A stretch of DNA of 64,000 bases from CAZBWS01 sp964495705. Lineage in GTDB: Bacteria; Pseudomonadota; Gammaproteobacteria; HTCC5015. The stretch covers positions 1 to 64,000 of the forward strand of contig CAZBWS010000005.1 of the NCBI GenBank assembly GCA_964495705.1. Reading direction: 5' to 3'. How positions within the stretch are numbered: position 1 is the stretch's first letter; every line of letters begins with the position of its first letter. Shown here piece after piece: positions 29,751 through 38,548 of the stretch. Made by a program: the position numbers and the translations under genes. The notes beneath the pieces are model-generated. The model did not search any database and was not told the origin of the DNA. It worked only from the letters and a program-made list of their open reading frames with translations.

Positions 29751-32618
29751 TTAGGCTTCGTTAATTGGGTTAAATGCGTCTTCAACTAACTGCTTTTGTT
29801 GCACGACGTGTATTTTAGCAGAGCCTACCGCGGGTGATGCGGAGGCAGGACGACCAGCATAGTGCAAATACTCGCCGTTGAGCATGGCACGAATGTGGTG
29901 TTGAATACTGTACCAAGCACCTTGGTTAAGAGGCTCTTCCTGGCACCAAACAAATTCTTCTACATTGTTGTAACGCTCAATTTCAGCGCCCATTAATGCT
30001 TCGGGGAATGGGTAGAGTTGTTCGATGCGAATGAGTGCAACATGATCTATGTTGTTGGTTTCTCGGTACTCTAGCAAGTCGTAGTAAACTTTGCCGCTAC
30101 AGAAAACCACTCGGCTAATCTCATCTTCTCGCTGACCTGTGGTTAGGTCGCAGAGGATGGGCATAAAGGCGCCTTCTGATAGATCGTCTAAGGGGCTAAC
30201 AGCACGTTTATGACGCAGTAAGCTTTTAGGCGTCATGACGATTAAAGGCTTGCGGCAGGGGCGAATCGCTTGGCGACGCAGTAAGTGGAATATCTGTGCA
30301 GGCGTTGTAGGGTAACAAACCTGCATATTGTGTTCGGCACAGAGTTGCAAATAACGCTCTAGCCTAGCCGATGAATGCTCTGGCCCCTGGCCCTCATAGC
30401 CATGGGGTAGCAGCATTGTGAGGCCGCTGAGACGGTTCCATTTCTGCTCGCCAGAACTAATGAATTGATCGATAACCACCTGCGCACCGTTGGCGAAATC
30501 GCCAAACTGCGCTTCCCAGATAACCAGCGAATGAGGGTCTGAAGTTGAGTAGCCGTATTCAAAGGCCAATACCGCTTCTTCAGAGAGTAGTGAGTCGATT
30601 ACCAAGAAATTGGCTTGATTCTCCGATACATTGCGCAGTGGTACATAGGCATCACCCGTAGTTTGACCGTGCAGCACTGCGTGGCGATGGAAGAAGGTGC
30701 CGCGACCAGCATCTTGCCCGTTTAAGCGAATCGGATACCACTCAGTAACGAGCGAGGCATAGGCCATCGTCTCCGCAAAGCCCCAGTCCATCGGCATGGC
30801 GCCAGCCCCCATCTTGCGGCGGTCATCGAGAATTTTCATCACTCGCGGATGAACGACATGACCCTCAGGGATTTTCAATAGGTTGTCGTTGAGCTCTTTT
30901 ACTTTATCCAGTGCAACGCGCGTATCACAGGGCTCGTCCCAGTCTTTGCCAAGGAAGGGTTCCCAGTCGACAACATAAAGGCCTTTATCTTCCGAGGCAT
31001 CAGCAATTAAAGGCTGTGCACATAGTCCGTTATCGAGGGTGTCGCGATAGTTCTCAACAAAGCTGCGGTCTTCCGGTTCGGTGATGATGCTTTGCGCTAT
31101 CAAATGTTTGGCATAAAGCGTTCGCGTAGTTTCTAGGGCTTTAATTTTTTGATACATCATCGGCTGAGTCGCCGAGGGCTCGTCGGCCTCATTGTGGCCG
31201 TGGCGACGATAGCAAATCAGGTCGATAACCACGTCTTTCTTAAATTGATTGCGATAGGCCAAAGCCAGTTGCGTTACCTGCATGACCGCTTCAGGGTCAT
31301 CTCCGTTGACGTGAAAGATTGGGGTGTTCACCATCTTTGCGACGTCGGTGCAGTAATAAGTAGAGCGCGAGTCTTCTTGGTTGGATGTGGTGAAGCCAAC
31401 CTGGTTGTTAATGACAATATGCACCGTACCCTTGGTCGAGAAACCACGGGACTGGGACATGTTGAAGGTTTCCATCACTACGCCCTGGCCAGCAAATGCA
31501 GCGTCGCCGTGAATATTGATGGCGAGTACTTCATTGCCCTCTTTATCGCCACGGCGATCTTGGCGGGCGCGCACCGAGCCTTCAACGACGGGGGCAACAA
31601 TTTCTAAGTGTGAAGGGTTAAACGCTAAAGTAAGGTGAGTGGTGCCATGCTCAGATTTAATGTCTGAAGAAAAGCCCATATGATATTTTACATCGCCTGA
31701 GCGCGTCTCACCGGTACTCATTTTGCCTTCAAATTCAGAGAATAAGTCAGCGGGGTTCTTGCCCATAACATTAACTAAGACATTGAGGCGGCCACGGTGA
31801 GCCATGCCGATCACTACTTCCTTCGTGCCAGCGGAGCTTGCTTCACGAATCAGCAAGTCGAGCATAGGAATCATTGCTTCACCACCCTCAAGAGAGAAGC
31901 GTTTTTGACCTACGTATTTAGTATGTAGATAGCGCTCCATGCCCTCGGCGGCTGTTAGGCGCTCAAGCAGCAATGTTTTGAAGGCTCTGTCGTAGTTGGG
32001 CTTGCCTCGGGTGGTCTCAATGCGCTGTTGTAGCCAGCGGCGCTCATCCATATCTAAGATATGCATCAGCTCGGCACCAATACTGTCGCAGTAAGTCTCG
32101 TTGAGAATTTCGAGTATTTCAGCCAATGTCGCTTTGCTAGGGCCAAATAGAGTGCCCGTATCAAAAACAGTATCTAAGTCACTGAGGCTAAGGCCATGGA
32201 ATTTAAGTGTAAGATCTGGGATGTCTTCCGCTTGCTTGCGGTACAGCGGGTCCAAAGCTGCATGTTGGTGCCCCTTGGTGCGGAAGGCTTGAATAAGGTG
32301 TAATACACGCACTTGCTTTCGTTCGTGCTCTAGCTGGCCGGCATCGCCTGCAGTAGAAGGAATGTAACGCGACTTAATTCGGGCTATTTCACGAAACTCT
32401 GCACGTACTTCTGAGTGCGGGATGTCGTGGGCTCGCTTGTGTGTGTCTGGGCTAGGCAGCTTTGCAAAGGTTTGCTGCCATTTCGGCTCCACACTGCTGG
32501 GGTCTTGTAGCCAAGATTCGTACATGTCTTCGAGGTAGGCGCCATTGGCACCATCGAAGATGGAAGAATCCCAGTGGGCGCTCATGTCGGCATTTAAGCC
32601 ATTCTTTTTTATCGTCAT
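29751..32618 (-). CDS. sucA: 2-oxoglutarate dehydrogenase E1 component
   Basis: This 955-residue thiamine diphosphate E1 enzyme oxidatively decarboxylates 2-oxoglutarate. The N-terminal E1-core targeting segment (SSIFDGANGAYLEDMYESWLQDP) is typical. GMAHRGRLNVLVNVMGK, the cofactor motif NIHGDAAFAGQGVVMETFNMS, INNQVGFTTS, and the transketolase-like domain with EAQFGDFANGAQVVIDQFI follow. It is the first gene of the suc operon. The ribosome site before ATG 32618 is weak; the in-frame ATG eleven codons later is an alternative. Confidence 0.96.
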   Translation of the reverse strand: MTIKKNGLNADMSAHWDSSIFDGANGAYLEDMYESWLQDPSSVEPKWQQTFAKLPSPDTHKRAHDIPHSEVRAEFREIARIKSRYIPSTAGDAGQLEHERKQVRVLHLIQAFRTKGHQHAALDPLYRKQAEDIPDLTLKFHGLSLSDLDTVFDTGTLFGPSKATLAEILEILNETYCDSIGAELMHILDMDERRWLQQRIETTRGKPNYDRAFKTLLLERLTAAEGMERYLHTKYVGQKRFSLEGGEAMIPMLDLLIREASSAGTKEVVIGMAHRGRLNVLVNVMGKNPADLFSEFEGKMSTGETRSGDVKYHMGFSSDIKSEHGTTHLTLAFNPSHLEIVAPVVEGSVRARQDRRGDKEGNEVLAINIHGDAAFAGQGVVMETFNMSQSRGFSTKGTVHIVINNQVGFTTSNQEDSRSTYYCTDVAKMVNTPIFHVNGDDPEAVMQVTQLALAYRNQFKKDVVIDLICYRRHGHNEADEPSATQPMMYQKIKALETTRTLYAKHLIAQSIITEPEDRSFVENYRDTLDNGLCAQPLIADASEDKGLYVVDWEPFLGKDWDEPCDTRVALDKVKELNDNLLKIPEGHVVHPRVMKILDDRRKMGAGAMPMDWGFAETMAYASLVTEWYPIRLNGQDAGRGTFFHRHAVLHGQTTGDAYVPLRNVSENQANFLVIDSLLSEEAVLAFEYGYSTSDPHSLVIWEAQFGDFANGAQVVIDQFISSGEQKWNRLSGLTMLLPHGYEGQGPEHSSARLERYLQLCAEHNMQVCYPTTPAQIFHLLRRQAIRPCRKPLIVMTPKSLLRHKRAVSPLDDLSEGAFMPILCDLTTGQREDEISRVVFCSGKVYYDLLEYRETNNIDHVALIRIEQLYPFPEALMGAEIERYNNVEEFVWCQEEPLNQGAWYSIQHHIRAMLNGEYLHYAGRPASASPAVGSAKIHVVQQKQLVEDAFNPINEA

Positions 32619-32682
32619 TGCTGTCTTTATTGTTTGCCGTGGCTTTCAGTAATGCTTCTGAAGCATCTTCTACTGAGGGATA

Positions 32683-32711
32683 ATAATGCGCTTCTCTATA
32701 TTGGGTGTAAA
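32683..32711 (-). promoter_or_regulatory. Candidate sigma-70 promoter for sucA
   Basis: On the minus strand TTTACA (32711-32706) and CATTAT (32688-32683) are separated by 17 bp, 65 bp before the sucA ATG. A short palindrome, ATGCTTCAGAAGCAT, lies between this and the gene. It is assigned by consensus and spacing only. Confidence 0.4.
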
Positions 32712-32766
32712 GTGCTAGGGCGCCTCTACTTATAGATTAATTCAAATTTTCTTTGCCTCTTGTTAT

Positions 32767-33282
32767 TTAATGCTCTTTCAAGCGTGGTATTAGCATGGCT
32801 AGGTTGCACGGCGTTGTGCGATTGTCTAGCTGGTCTTGTATCAATTTATTCCACCCTGTTCGGCAGGCTCCGCTGGACCCTGGTAGGCAGAAAGTGTAGG
32901 TGCCGTTGGCAACGCCGGCTAGGCAGCGCGATTGTAGACTAGATGTTTTGATTTCATCGTAGGATAGAGCGCGAAAAAGCTCGCCGAAACCGTCAATAGT
33001 TTTATCCAGCAGCGGTTGTATCGCCTCTGGTGTACCGTCGCGACCCGTAATGCCCGTGCCGCCGGTAGTGATGATTACGTCGGTTTGCTCATCGGCAATC
33101 CACTGTGAGACTTGGGCGCGTATCTTGTAGATGTCGTCGCGCACAATCTTTCTTTCGGCAAGGCTATGTCCGGCACGCTCTAGGTGTTCAATCAGCGTTT
33201 GGCCTGATGTGTCGTCATCAATTGTTCGAGTATCTGAAATAGTTAGTACAGCGATGTTCAGGGCTATGAATTCTCGGCTCAC
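32767..33282 (-). CDS. moaB: Molybdenum cofactor biosynthesis protein MoaB
   Basis: This 171-residue MogA/MoaB-fold protein is thought to adenylylate molybdopterin before metal insertion. Features are LTISDTRTIDDDTSGQ, the nucleotide-binding TTGGTGITGRDGTPEA (about residues 72-87) and CLPGSSGACRTGW. It starts within the moaC stop (ATGA overlap). No mogA is seen in the window, so MoaB may serve that role here. Confidence 0.93.
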   Translation of the reverse strand: MSREFIALNIAVLTISDTRTIDDDTSGQTLIEHLERAGHSLAERKIVRDDIYKIRAQVSQWIADEQTDVIITTGGTGITGRDGTPEAIQPLLDKTIDGFGELFRALSYDEIKTSSLQSRCLAGVANGTYTFCLPGSSGACRTGWNKLIQDQLDNRTTPCNLAMLIPRLKEH

Positions 33283-33767
33283 GTAAGATTCTCGTCTAAA
33301 TTGAAGTCATCGGATTTGCCACCCGACTTATGTTGCAAGCACACATTAGCAATTATCATGCCACGATCAACGGCTTTGCACATATCATAGATAGTTAGCA
33401 GAGAAACTTGCACTGCGTGCAGGGCTTCTATCTCCACACCAGTCTTTGCATGCACCTCGGTTTGTGCAATGCAGTGCACGCTGCTCGTTTCTGGTGCAAG
33501 AGTAAATTCTATGCTGACCTTTGTCAGGGCTAAAGGGTGGCATAGCGGGATGGCATCAGCGGCTTTTTTACTCGCCATGATGCCTGCAATGCGAGCGATA
33601 GCGAGTACATCTCCCTTTTTATGCTCGCCGTTGGCAATCATGTCCAATGTGTCCGCCTGCATGCGGATGGTGCCTTGTGCGATAGCAATGCGGTGGCTAA
33701 TGTCTTTATTGCCTACATCTACCATGTGGGCTTGACCGTCTTGGTCGAAATGGGTGAGTTTGCTCAT
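33279..33767 (-). CDS. moaC: Cyclic pyranopterin monophosphate synthase
   Basis: This 162-residue enzyme converts the MoaA product into cyclic pyranopterin monophosphate. The family start MVDVGNKDISHRIAIAQG, the IPLCHPLALT active-site motif (about residue 75) and AKTGVEIEALHAVQVSLLTIYDMCKAVDRGM with the catalytic Lys/Asp are all present. It is divergent from moaD across 84 bp and coupled by a 4-bp overlap to moaB. Confidence 0.95.
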   Translation of the reverse strand: MSKLTHFDQDGQAHMVDVGNKDISHRIAIAQGTIRMQADTLDMIANGEHKKGDVLAIARIAGIMASKKAADAIPLCHPLALTKVSIEFTLAPETSSVHCIAQTEVHAKTGVEIEALHAVQVSLLTIYDMCKAVDRGMIIANVCLQHKSGGKSDDFNLDENLT

Positions 33768-33851
33768 GCCTATAGTTTACGACTTAAGCGAGCTGAGTAA
33801 TAGCTTACGTACGGCTAGTATTATTGGCCTAATCTTTGCTATCTTGTTTTC

Positions 33852-34088
33852 ATGCAAAAAATTGAAGTGAAATTATTCGCCAGCTTGAGTGAGCAGCTTG
33901 GCTTTGCTGAGGTGGCTTTAGACTGCTCAAAGCAACAAACGGTTATGCAACTATGGGAAAAGGTTTCACAAGGTAGACCTGTGCCTAGCAACTTACTCTG
34001 CGCGCGCAATATGGAATATTGTCGCCTAGATACATTAGTTGACCCCGGTGACGAGGTGGCTTTTTTCCCTCCAGTATCAGGAGGTTAG
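33852..34088 (+). CDS. moaD: Molybdopterin synthase sulfur carrier subunit
   Basis: This 78-residue ubiquitin-fold sulfur carrier ends in the Gly-Gly that becomes thiocarboxylated (FFPPVSGG). It is paired with moaE four bases downstream. The codons for the last Ser-Gly-Gly (34078-34086) also contain AGGAGG at 34079-34084, the ribosome site of moaE, so translation of the two subunits is probably tied. Confidence 0.93.
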   Translation: MQKIEVKLFASLSEQLGFAEVALDCSKQQTVMQLWEKVSQGRPVPSNLLCARNMEYCRLDTLVDPGDEVAFFPPVSGG

Positions 34089-34092
34089 GTTC

Positions 34093-34512
34093 ATGCGTTT
34101 AGAAATATGTGATGCAGAGTTTGATGCGTTGGCTAAGCTAGCCGAATATCAACAGGGTTTGCCCCGCGGCCAATACGGTGCCGCCTGTCATTTTGTCGGC
34201 ACGATGCGAGATTTTAATCAGGGTGATGATGTACAGGCCATGTGCTTAGATCACTACCCTGGCATGACTGAGAAACAGTTGTATAAAATACTCGACCGTG
34301 CCCAAGAGCAGTGGGATCTTTTGGACCTGCTGGTGATCCACCGTGTCGGTGATATTTTACCTAATGATGACATTGTCGTCTGTGCTGTTTGGTCAGCGCA
34401 CAGAGATGAAGCATTCCAAGCTTGCCGTTTTCTGATTGAGGAACTAAAACATAAGGCACCCTTTTGGAAGAAAGAAACTTTAGCTAATGGTGAGCGTTGG
34501 GTGAATCAGTAA
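34093..34512 (+). CDS. moaE: Molybdopterin synthase catalytic subunit
   Basis: This 139-residue large subunit of molybdopterin synthase has GAACHFVGTMRDFNQGDDVQAM near the start, LDHYPGMTEKQL, HRVGDILPNDDIVVCAVWSAHRDEAF, and the conserved KHKAPFWKKE with catalytic Lys residues near the C-terminus. I chose ATG 34093, because AGGAGG at 34079-34084 precedes it by 8 bases. A longer reading from 34039 would overlap moaD and add non-homologous residues. Its stop abuts the mobA ATG. Confidence 0.95.
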   Translation: MRLEICDAEFDALAKLAEYQQGLPRGQYGAACHFVGTMRDFNQGDDVQAMCLDHYPGMTEKQLYKILDRAQEQWDLLDLLVIHRVGDILPNDDIVVCAVWSAHRDEAFQACRFLIEELKHKAPFWKKETLANGERWVNQ

Positions 34513-35094
34513 ATGGACTATCGACAGCATATGACGGGCTTGATTTTGGCCGGTGGCCGCTCCAGTCGTATGGGTGGAGAAGATAAGGCATGGATGAATT
34601 ACAAAGGTAAACCAATGATTGAGCAGGTATTACACCGTCTAAGACCGCAGGTGGGCGATGTATTAATCAGCGCGAATAGAAATGTTGGTCAATACCAGCA
34701 GTTAGGCTTTAGAGTTATTGGCGATGAGTTTCCAGACCATCCCGGACCCTTGGCAGGTATTGCGGCAGCGTTGGCTAGTTGCGAAACTGATTGGTTATTA
34801 GTTAGCGCTTGCGATGCACCGAATATCCCCAAAGACCTCGCACAGCGTTTATGGAATGGTATAAGGCGTTGCTCGAATGAGGTTAAACTAGCCTATCCCC
34901 ATGATGGAGAACAAACACAGCATCTGTTTATGCTGTTGCACCGAGATTGTTTGGCTGCGCTGGAAGAGTCGTTAAAAAATGATCAGCACAAGGTTATGCA
35001 GTGGGTCAGCAGCCAAAGCCCAATTGAAGTTGATTTTAGCGATCACCCTACCGCCTTTACCAATATCAACACTCCATACGAACTAGAACATTAA
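34513..35094 (+). CDS. mobA: Molybdenum cofactor guanylyltransferase
   Basis: This 193-residue GT-A-like nucleotidyltransferase attaches GMP to molybdopterin, forming the bis-MGD cofactor used by NasA-type nitrate reductase. Motifs are LILAGGRSSRMGGEDKAWM (residues 10-28), DEFPDHPGPLAGIAAAL and the metal-binding CDAPNIP. It directly follows moaE and overlaps mobB by one base (TAATG). Confidence 0.95.
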   Translation: MDYRQHMTGLILAGGRSSRMGGEDKAWMNYKGKPMIEQVLHRLRPQVGDVLISANRNVGQYQQLGFRVIGDEFPDHPGPLAGIAAALASCETDWLLVSACDAPNIPKDLAQRLWNGIRRCSNEVKLAYPHDGEQTQHLFMLLHRDCLAALEESLKNDQHKVMQWVSSQSPIEVDFSDHPTAFTNINTPYELEH

Positions 35095-35833
35095 TGCAAA
35101 CTCCTATTCTTGGCTTTGCTGCTTATAGCGGCACCGGTAAAACCACTTTATTAGAAAAACTTATCCCTCTCCTGCGCGCACGAGGATTGCGTGTAGCAGT
35201 GTTAAAGCATGCACACCACAATTTCGATATAGATAAGCCGGGCAAAGATAGCTATCGCTTGCGCAAGGCCGGTGCGGAGCAAATGTTGATTGCCTCTGAC
35301 CAGCGTTGGGCGATGATGATAGAAACAGAAAAACCGCAAAGCTTCGAGAATTTACTCACACAATTCAATCACGATGAGCTGGATTTAATTATTGTCGAAG
35401 GCTTCAAGGGCGAGAGTATTCCCAAGATTGAACTGCACCGAGCGTCATTGGGACATGACTTGATCTGTTGTTCACCCGATCAGATTTATACCGACAATAC
35501 ATGCGGATATGCTGGATTGCATGAAAAAGCTGAGCAGAGTCAGCCTTTGCGAGGCGGTTTTATTGCCGTGGCAGCGGATACTCAGTTGCAGCTGCCGCAA
35601 GCTATGATTTTATTGGATATTAATCAGCCTNNNNNNNNNNNNNNNNNNNNNNNNNNNNNNNNNNNNNNNNNNNNNNNNNNNNNNNNNNNNNNNNNNNNNN
35701 NNNNNNNNNNNNNNNNNNNNNNNNNNNNNNGGATACTCAGTTGCAGCTGCCGCAAGCTATGATTTTATTGGATATTAATCAGCCTCAGCAGATTGCGACT
35801 TATATTGAAGAAGAGTTTTTAAGGTATGAATAA
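35094..35833 (+). CDS. mobB: MobB-type molybdopterin-guanine dinucleotide GTPase, split by an assembly gap
   Basis: This is a P-loop GTPase that assists MobA: GFAAYSGTGKTTLLEKL (Walker A, about residues 8-24), VAVLKHAHHNFDIDKPGKDS and LDLIIVEGFKGESIPKIEL. The frame is interrupted by 100 Ns, but the 55 bases before and after the Ns are identical. Removing one copy and the Ns joins codon 179 at 35630 to 35786 and continues the frame as QQIATYIEEEFLRYE to the TAA at 35831-35833, giving 194 residues. That C-terminus is typical for MobB. The corrected gene overlaps moeA by 8 bases. Any C-terminus read across the Ns in another frame is an artefact. Confidence 0.88.
35576..35630. repeat. 55-bp contig-end duplicate, left copy
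   Basis: These 55 bases are repeated exactly at 35731-35785 on the other side of the N-run. An exact overlap of 55 at two contig ends is what a de Bruijn assembler with k=55 leaves. This is an assembly duplicate, not biology. Confidence 0.9.
35631..35730. other. Assembly gap of 100 N
   Basis: This is a placeholder of exactly 100 Ns joining two contigs. Because the flanks share a 55-bp exact overlap and the mobB frame closes when they are merged, the true gap length is probably zero (minus 55). Confidence 0.95.
35731..35785. repeat. 55-bp contig-end duplicate, right copy
   Basis: This is the second copy of the segment at 35576-35630. It should be merged with the first; the base after it (35786) continues the mobB frame correctly. 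Confidence 0.9.
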
Positions 35834-37046
35834 TTGCTACCAAGATCAAATGCTAGATCTAGAACAAGCTCAGCAACAAATACTCAATGCCGTCACTGCT
35901 GTACTAGAGCGGGAGAGCGTTTCACTATCGGCATCTCGTGATCGAATATTGGCAGACAATATATACGCTTCAGTTGCGGTGCCTGCGCATAAAAATTCTG
36001 CTATGGATGGCTATGCCATCGCTTGCTCTTCAGGCTTAAATGCGGGTGTTTCTTTCACTGTCGTTGGCCGCTCTATGGCCGGAGCCCCTTATCGAGGTGC
36101 AATAGCTCCTGGTCAGGCTATCCGCATCATGACGGGGGCGGTTGTTCCCGAGGGTGTTGATACGGTTGTCATGCAGGAGCATGTTGATCAAGAAGATGGT
36201 TGTGTTGTTCTGCAGCAGCCAGTTAAGCCGGGGCAGAATGTTCGCCATGCAGGTGAAGATATAGAAAAGGGCGCTTTGGTCTATTCGGCAGGGAGAAAAA
36301 TCAGTGCCTTGGACTTGGGTGTTCTTGCATCTATAGGCGTTGCTGAATTATCGGTTTATCGACGATTGAAGGTCGCTTTTTTTTGTACGGGAGATGAGCT
36401 TAAACAGCCCGGCGAGTTATTAGCCCCAGGTGATATTTTCAATTCAAATCGTTTTATGATGGTAGGCTTATTAGAAGCATTAGGCATGCAGGTGGTAGAC
36501 CTAGGTGTTGTGCCCGACAGCCGAGATGCCTTAGAAGACACTTTATATTGTGCAGCCCAGCAAGCCGATGCGATTATTTCTACCGGCGGTGTATCAGTAG
36601 GTGATGCAGACTACGTGAAAGAGGTTATGCAAAAAATCGGTGACATTGGCTTTTGGAAGGTTGCCATTAAACCCGGAAAACCCTTTGCCTTCGGGCGCTT
36701 TAAGCATTGCCACTTTTTTGGTTTGCCGGGCAACCCGGTGTCTAGTGCTGTGACGTTTAAATTACTCGTCGTGTCAGCATTGCAGAAAATGTCTGGAGAA
36801 GCATCAAGGCCTTTGCGAAAGTTAACAGTGCTTGCCGCTTGCGATTTTAACAAGCGCCCGGGTCGAATGGATTTTCAGCGTGGAAAATTACTTCCATGTA
36901 CTGATGGCCAAACGGCCGTAACTGTCTTAGTGGGGCAGGGTTCACATCAATTGTTTTCTTTGGCGAAAGCGGATGCCTTAGTTTGCTTGCCGAAAGAGAG
37001 TGACGGTGTTCGTGCAGGTGAGAAAGTCGATATTTATTTATTGTAA
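35826..37046 (+). CDS. moeA: Molybdopterin molybdenumtransferase
   Basis: This 406-residue enzyme inserts molybdate into adenylylated molybdopterin. MoeA features are VPAHKNSAMDGYA (about residues 54-66), IMTGAVVPEGVDTVVMQEH, FCTGDEL, GDIFNSNRFM, ISTGGVSVGDADYVKEV and FGLPGNPVSSAVTF. It is the last gene of the moaD-moaE-mobA-mobB-moeA operon and overlaps mobB by 8 bp. The nitrate assimilation genes, which need this cofactor, begin 255 bp downstream. Confidence 0.96.
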   Translation: MNNCYQDQMLDLEQAQQQILNAVTAVLERESVSLSASRDRILADNIYASVAVPAHKNSAMDGYAIACSSGLNAGVSFTVVGRSMAGAPYRGAIAPGQAIRIMTGAVVPEGVDTVVMQEHVDQEDGCVVLQQPVKPGQNVRHAGEDIEKGALVYSAGRKISALDLGVLASIGVAELSVYRRLKVAFFCTGDELKQPGELLAPGDIFNSNRFMMVGLLEALGMQVVDLGVVPDSRDALEDTLYCAAQQADAIISTGGVSVGDADYVKEVMQKIGDIGFWKVAIKPGKPFAFGRFKHCHFFGLPGNPVSSAVTFKLLVVSALQKMSGEASRPLRKLTVLAACDFNKRPGRMDFQRGKLLPCTDGQTAVTVLVGQGSHQLFSLAKADALVCLPKESDGVRAGEKVDIYLL

Positions 37047-37197
37047 ATATGCTTTTTCTTAGTGCACTTGTTTTTTTTATGCTTATATTTTGCGCATCAA
37101 TAATATTGAAAAAATCTATTTAAATAATAATTTAAAAATCATTAAATTATATAGAAAGCTAGTTAGAATAAGGCTTACTGTTAGCTTTTAAAAAAGT

Positions 37198-37213
37198 TGG
37201 CACACTATTCGCT
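37198..37213 (+). promoter_or_regulatory. Sigma-54 promoter of the nitrate porin/ABC operon
   Basis: TGGCAC-N5-TCGCT keeps the invariant GG (37199-37200) and GC (37211-37212) at the exact sigma-54 spacing, with one mismatch to TTGC. Transcription should begin near 37224, leaving a leader of about 78 nt. A 6-bp stem, GAGTTG/CAACTC (37256-37261 and 37273-37278), lies in that leader. Confidence 0.7.
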
Positions 37214-37301
37214 TTAACCCCCTTGAAGATGCAAAGACGTATCACTTTTTTATGTGAGTTGGATTGTTGTTTCAACTCTAGATTAAACTCAAGGGTATAT
37301 T

Positions 37302-38477
37302 ATGAATAAGCATTTAATGGCTGTTGCCATCAGTAGCGCGCTTCTTTCTCCTGCCGCCAATGCGGCAAATTCTATCACCGAAGCATTAGAGGCTTCTAAA
37401 CCTGTTCTAGATTTACGATTGCGTTATGAAAGCAATGATACGGAAGGCGGCGCTAAAAGAGGCGACGCATTAACACTCAAGTCCGTCATTGGTATTCAAA
37501 CAGGTAGCTACAAGGGTTTTTCTGCCTATGCAGATATGACTAATGTTAGTGCGCTTGAGGACGACTTCAAGTCATCAGGAGCAAGCACAATTGCTACTGA
37601 TATTATTCCTGACCCTGAAGGCGATGAACTTAATCAAGCTTACTTACAGTATGCCAATGAAAACCAGCAACTGCGTTTTGGTCGTCAACGCATTATTTAT
37701 GACAATTCCCGATTCATTGGCAATGTGGGCTGGCGTCAAAATGAACAAACATATGATGCATTAAGTTATAAAAACACGGCATTAGAAAATGTCACGTTTA
37801 ATTTAGCTTACTTAGCACAAACAAACGGTATTTTCTTTAATAGAGCGGATACTCAATCCATATTGGCGAACGTAGGAATCAATTCGGTAGGCCCAGGCAA
37901 GCTGTCTTTATACGCCTATGATTTAGAAGATGAAAATGACAATGAACTAACAACATTGGGTTTTAGTTATTCGGGTAAATCTGATGTGGATACGTTTAAA
38001 GTAATATACCGCTTGGAATTGGCCGCACAGGAAAGCGATAGCAATACGGGTGTTGATGCGGATACGGAATATCTCAATTTAGAACTCGGTGGAGTATTCG
38101 GTGGCGTTACTGCCAAGCTTGGCTATGAATTACTGGGTAGTGATTCAGGTGATGCGGGCTTTAGTACACCTCTTGGAACTAATCATAAATTCAATGGCTG
38201 GGCTGATAAGTTCTTAGCTCCTCGTGCTAATGGGCTGGAGGATACCTATGTGTCGGTGTCAGGCAAGGTTTCTGGAGTTAAATTAGTAGGTGTTTTTCAC
38301 AGCTTCTCTGAAGATGAAGGTGGCGCTGATCTAGGTACAGAGATTGATCTATTAGCCGTGAAAAAATTCACCAAGCATTACAGCGCGGGGCTTAAATATG
38401 CCTCTTTCTCAGCTGATAGTGGCTCAGCTTTAACTGATACGGATAAAGTATGGTTATGGGGGCAGGCTAAGTTTTAA
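37302..38477 (+). CDS. Outer-membrane porin of the nitrate locus (alginate-export-like)
   Basis: This 391-residue protein has a signal peptide (AVAISSALLSPAANA) and a barrel-like mature region that ends with Phe in a strand (VWLWGQAKF). It contains FGRQRIIYDNSRFIGNVGWRQNEQTYDALSY, a segment typical of the alginate_exp family of porins. First in the sigma-54-driven operon with the NrtABC importer, it very likely lets nitrate or nitrite cross the outer membrane. SD AAGGG at 37290-37294 fits the ATG. Substrate is inferred from context. Confidence 0.78.
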   Translation: MNKHLMAVAISSALLSPAANAANSITEALEASKPVLDLRLRYESNDTEGGAKRGDALTLKSVIGIQTGSYKGFSAYADMTNVSALEDDFKSSGASTIATDIIPDPEGDELNQAYLQYANENQQLRFGRQRIIYDNSRFIGNVGWRQNEQTYDALSYKNTALENVTFNLAYLAQTNGIFFNRADTQSILANVGINSVGPGKLSLYAYDLEDENDNELTTLGFSYSGKSDVDTFKVIYRLELAAQESDSNTGVDADTEYLNLELGGVFGGVTAKLGYELLGSDSGDAGFSTPLGTNHKFNGWADKFLAPRANGLEDTYVSVSGKVSGVKLVGVFHSFSEDEGGADLGTEIDLLAVKKFTKHYSAGLKYASFSADSGSALTDTDKVWLWGQAKF

Positions 38478-38506
38478 AACATTAATTTCAATTTATTAAA
38501 TATATA

Positions 38507-38532
38507 GCTTGGTCAACACAATGAGGCCAAGC
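38507..38532 (+). other. Hairpin between porin and nrtA
   Basis: GCTTGG (38507-38512) and CCAAGC (38527-38532) form a stem with an inner TC/GG mismatch. No U-run follows and the nrtA ribosome site comes right after. It is possibly an mRNA-stability or processing element. Confidence 0.35.
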
Positions 38533-38548
38533 CTGATAGGAGTAAAAA

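Noticed and set aside
29302..29754. A 150-codon plus-strand open frame over sucB
   Set aside because: Antisense shadow of the Ala/Pro-rich linker region of sucB; low-complexity Ser/Ala/Thr translation without motifs.
35576..35785. Considered as a genuine 55-bp direct repeat flanking an insertion
   Set aside because: The duplicate lies exactly at both borders of a 100-N run and merging restores mobB; an assembly artefact explains it fully.
37218..37294. Possible pairing of CCCTTGA (37220-37226) with TCAAGGG at the porin ribosome site as a translational switch
   Set aside because: The predicted sigma-54 start (about 37224) leaves most of the left arm untranscribed, so the pairing probably does not exist in the mRNA.
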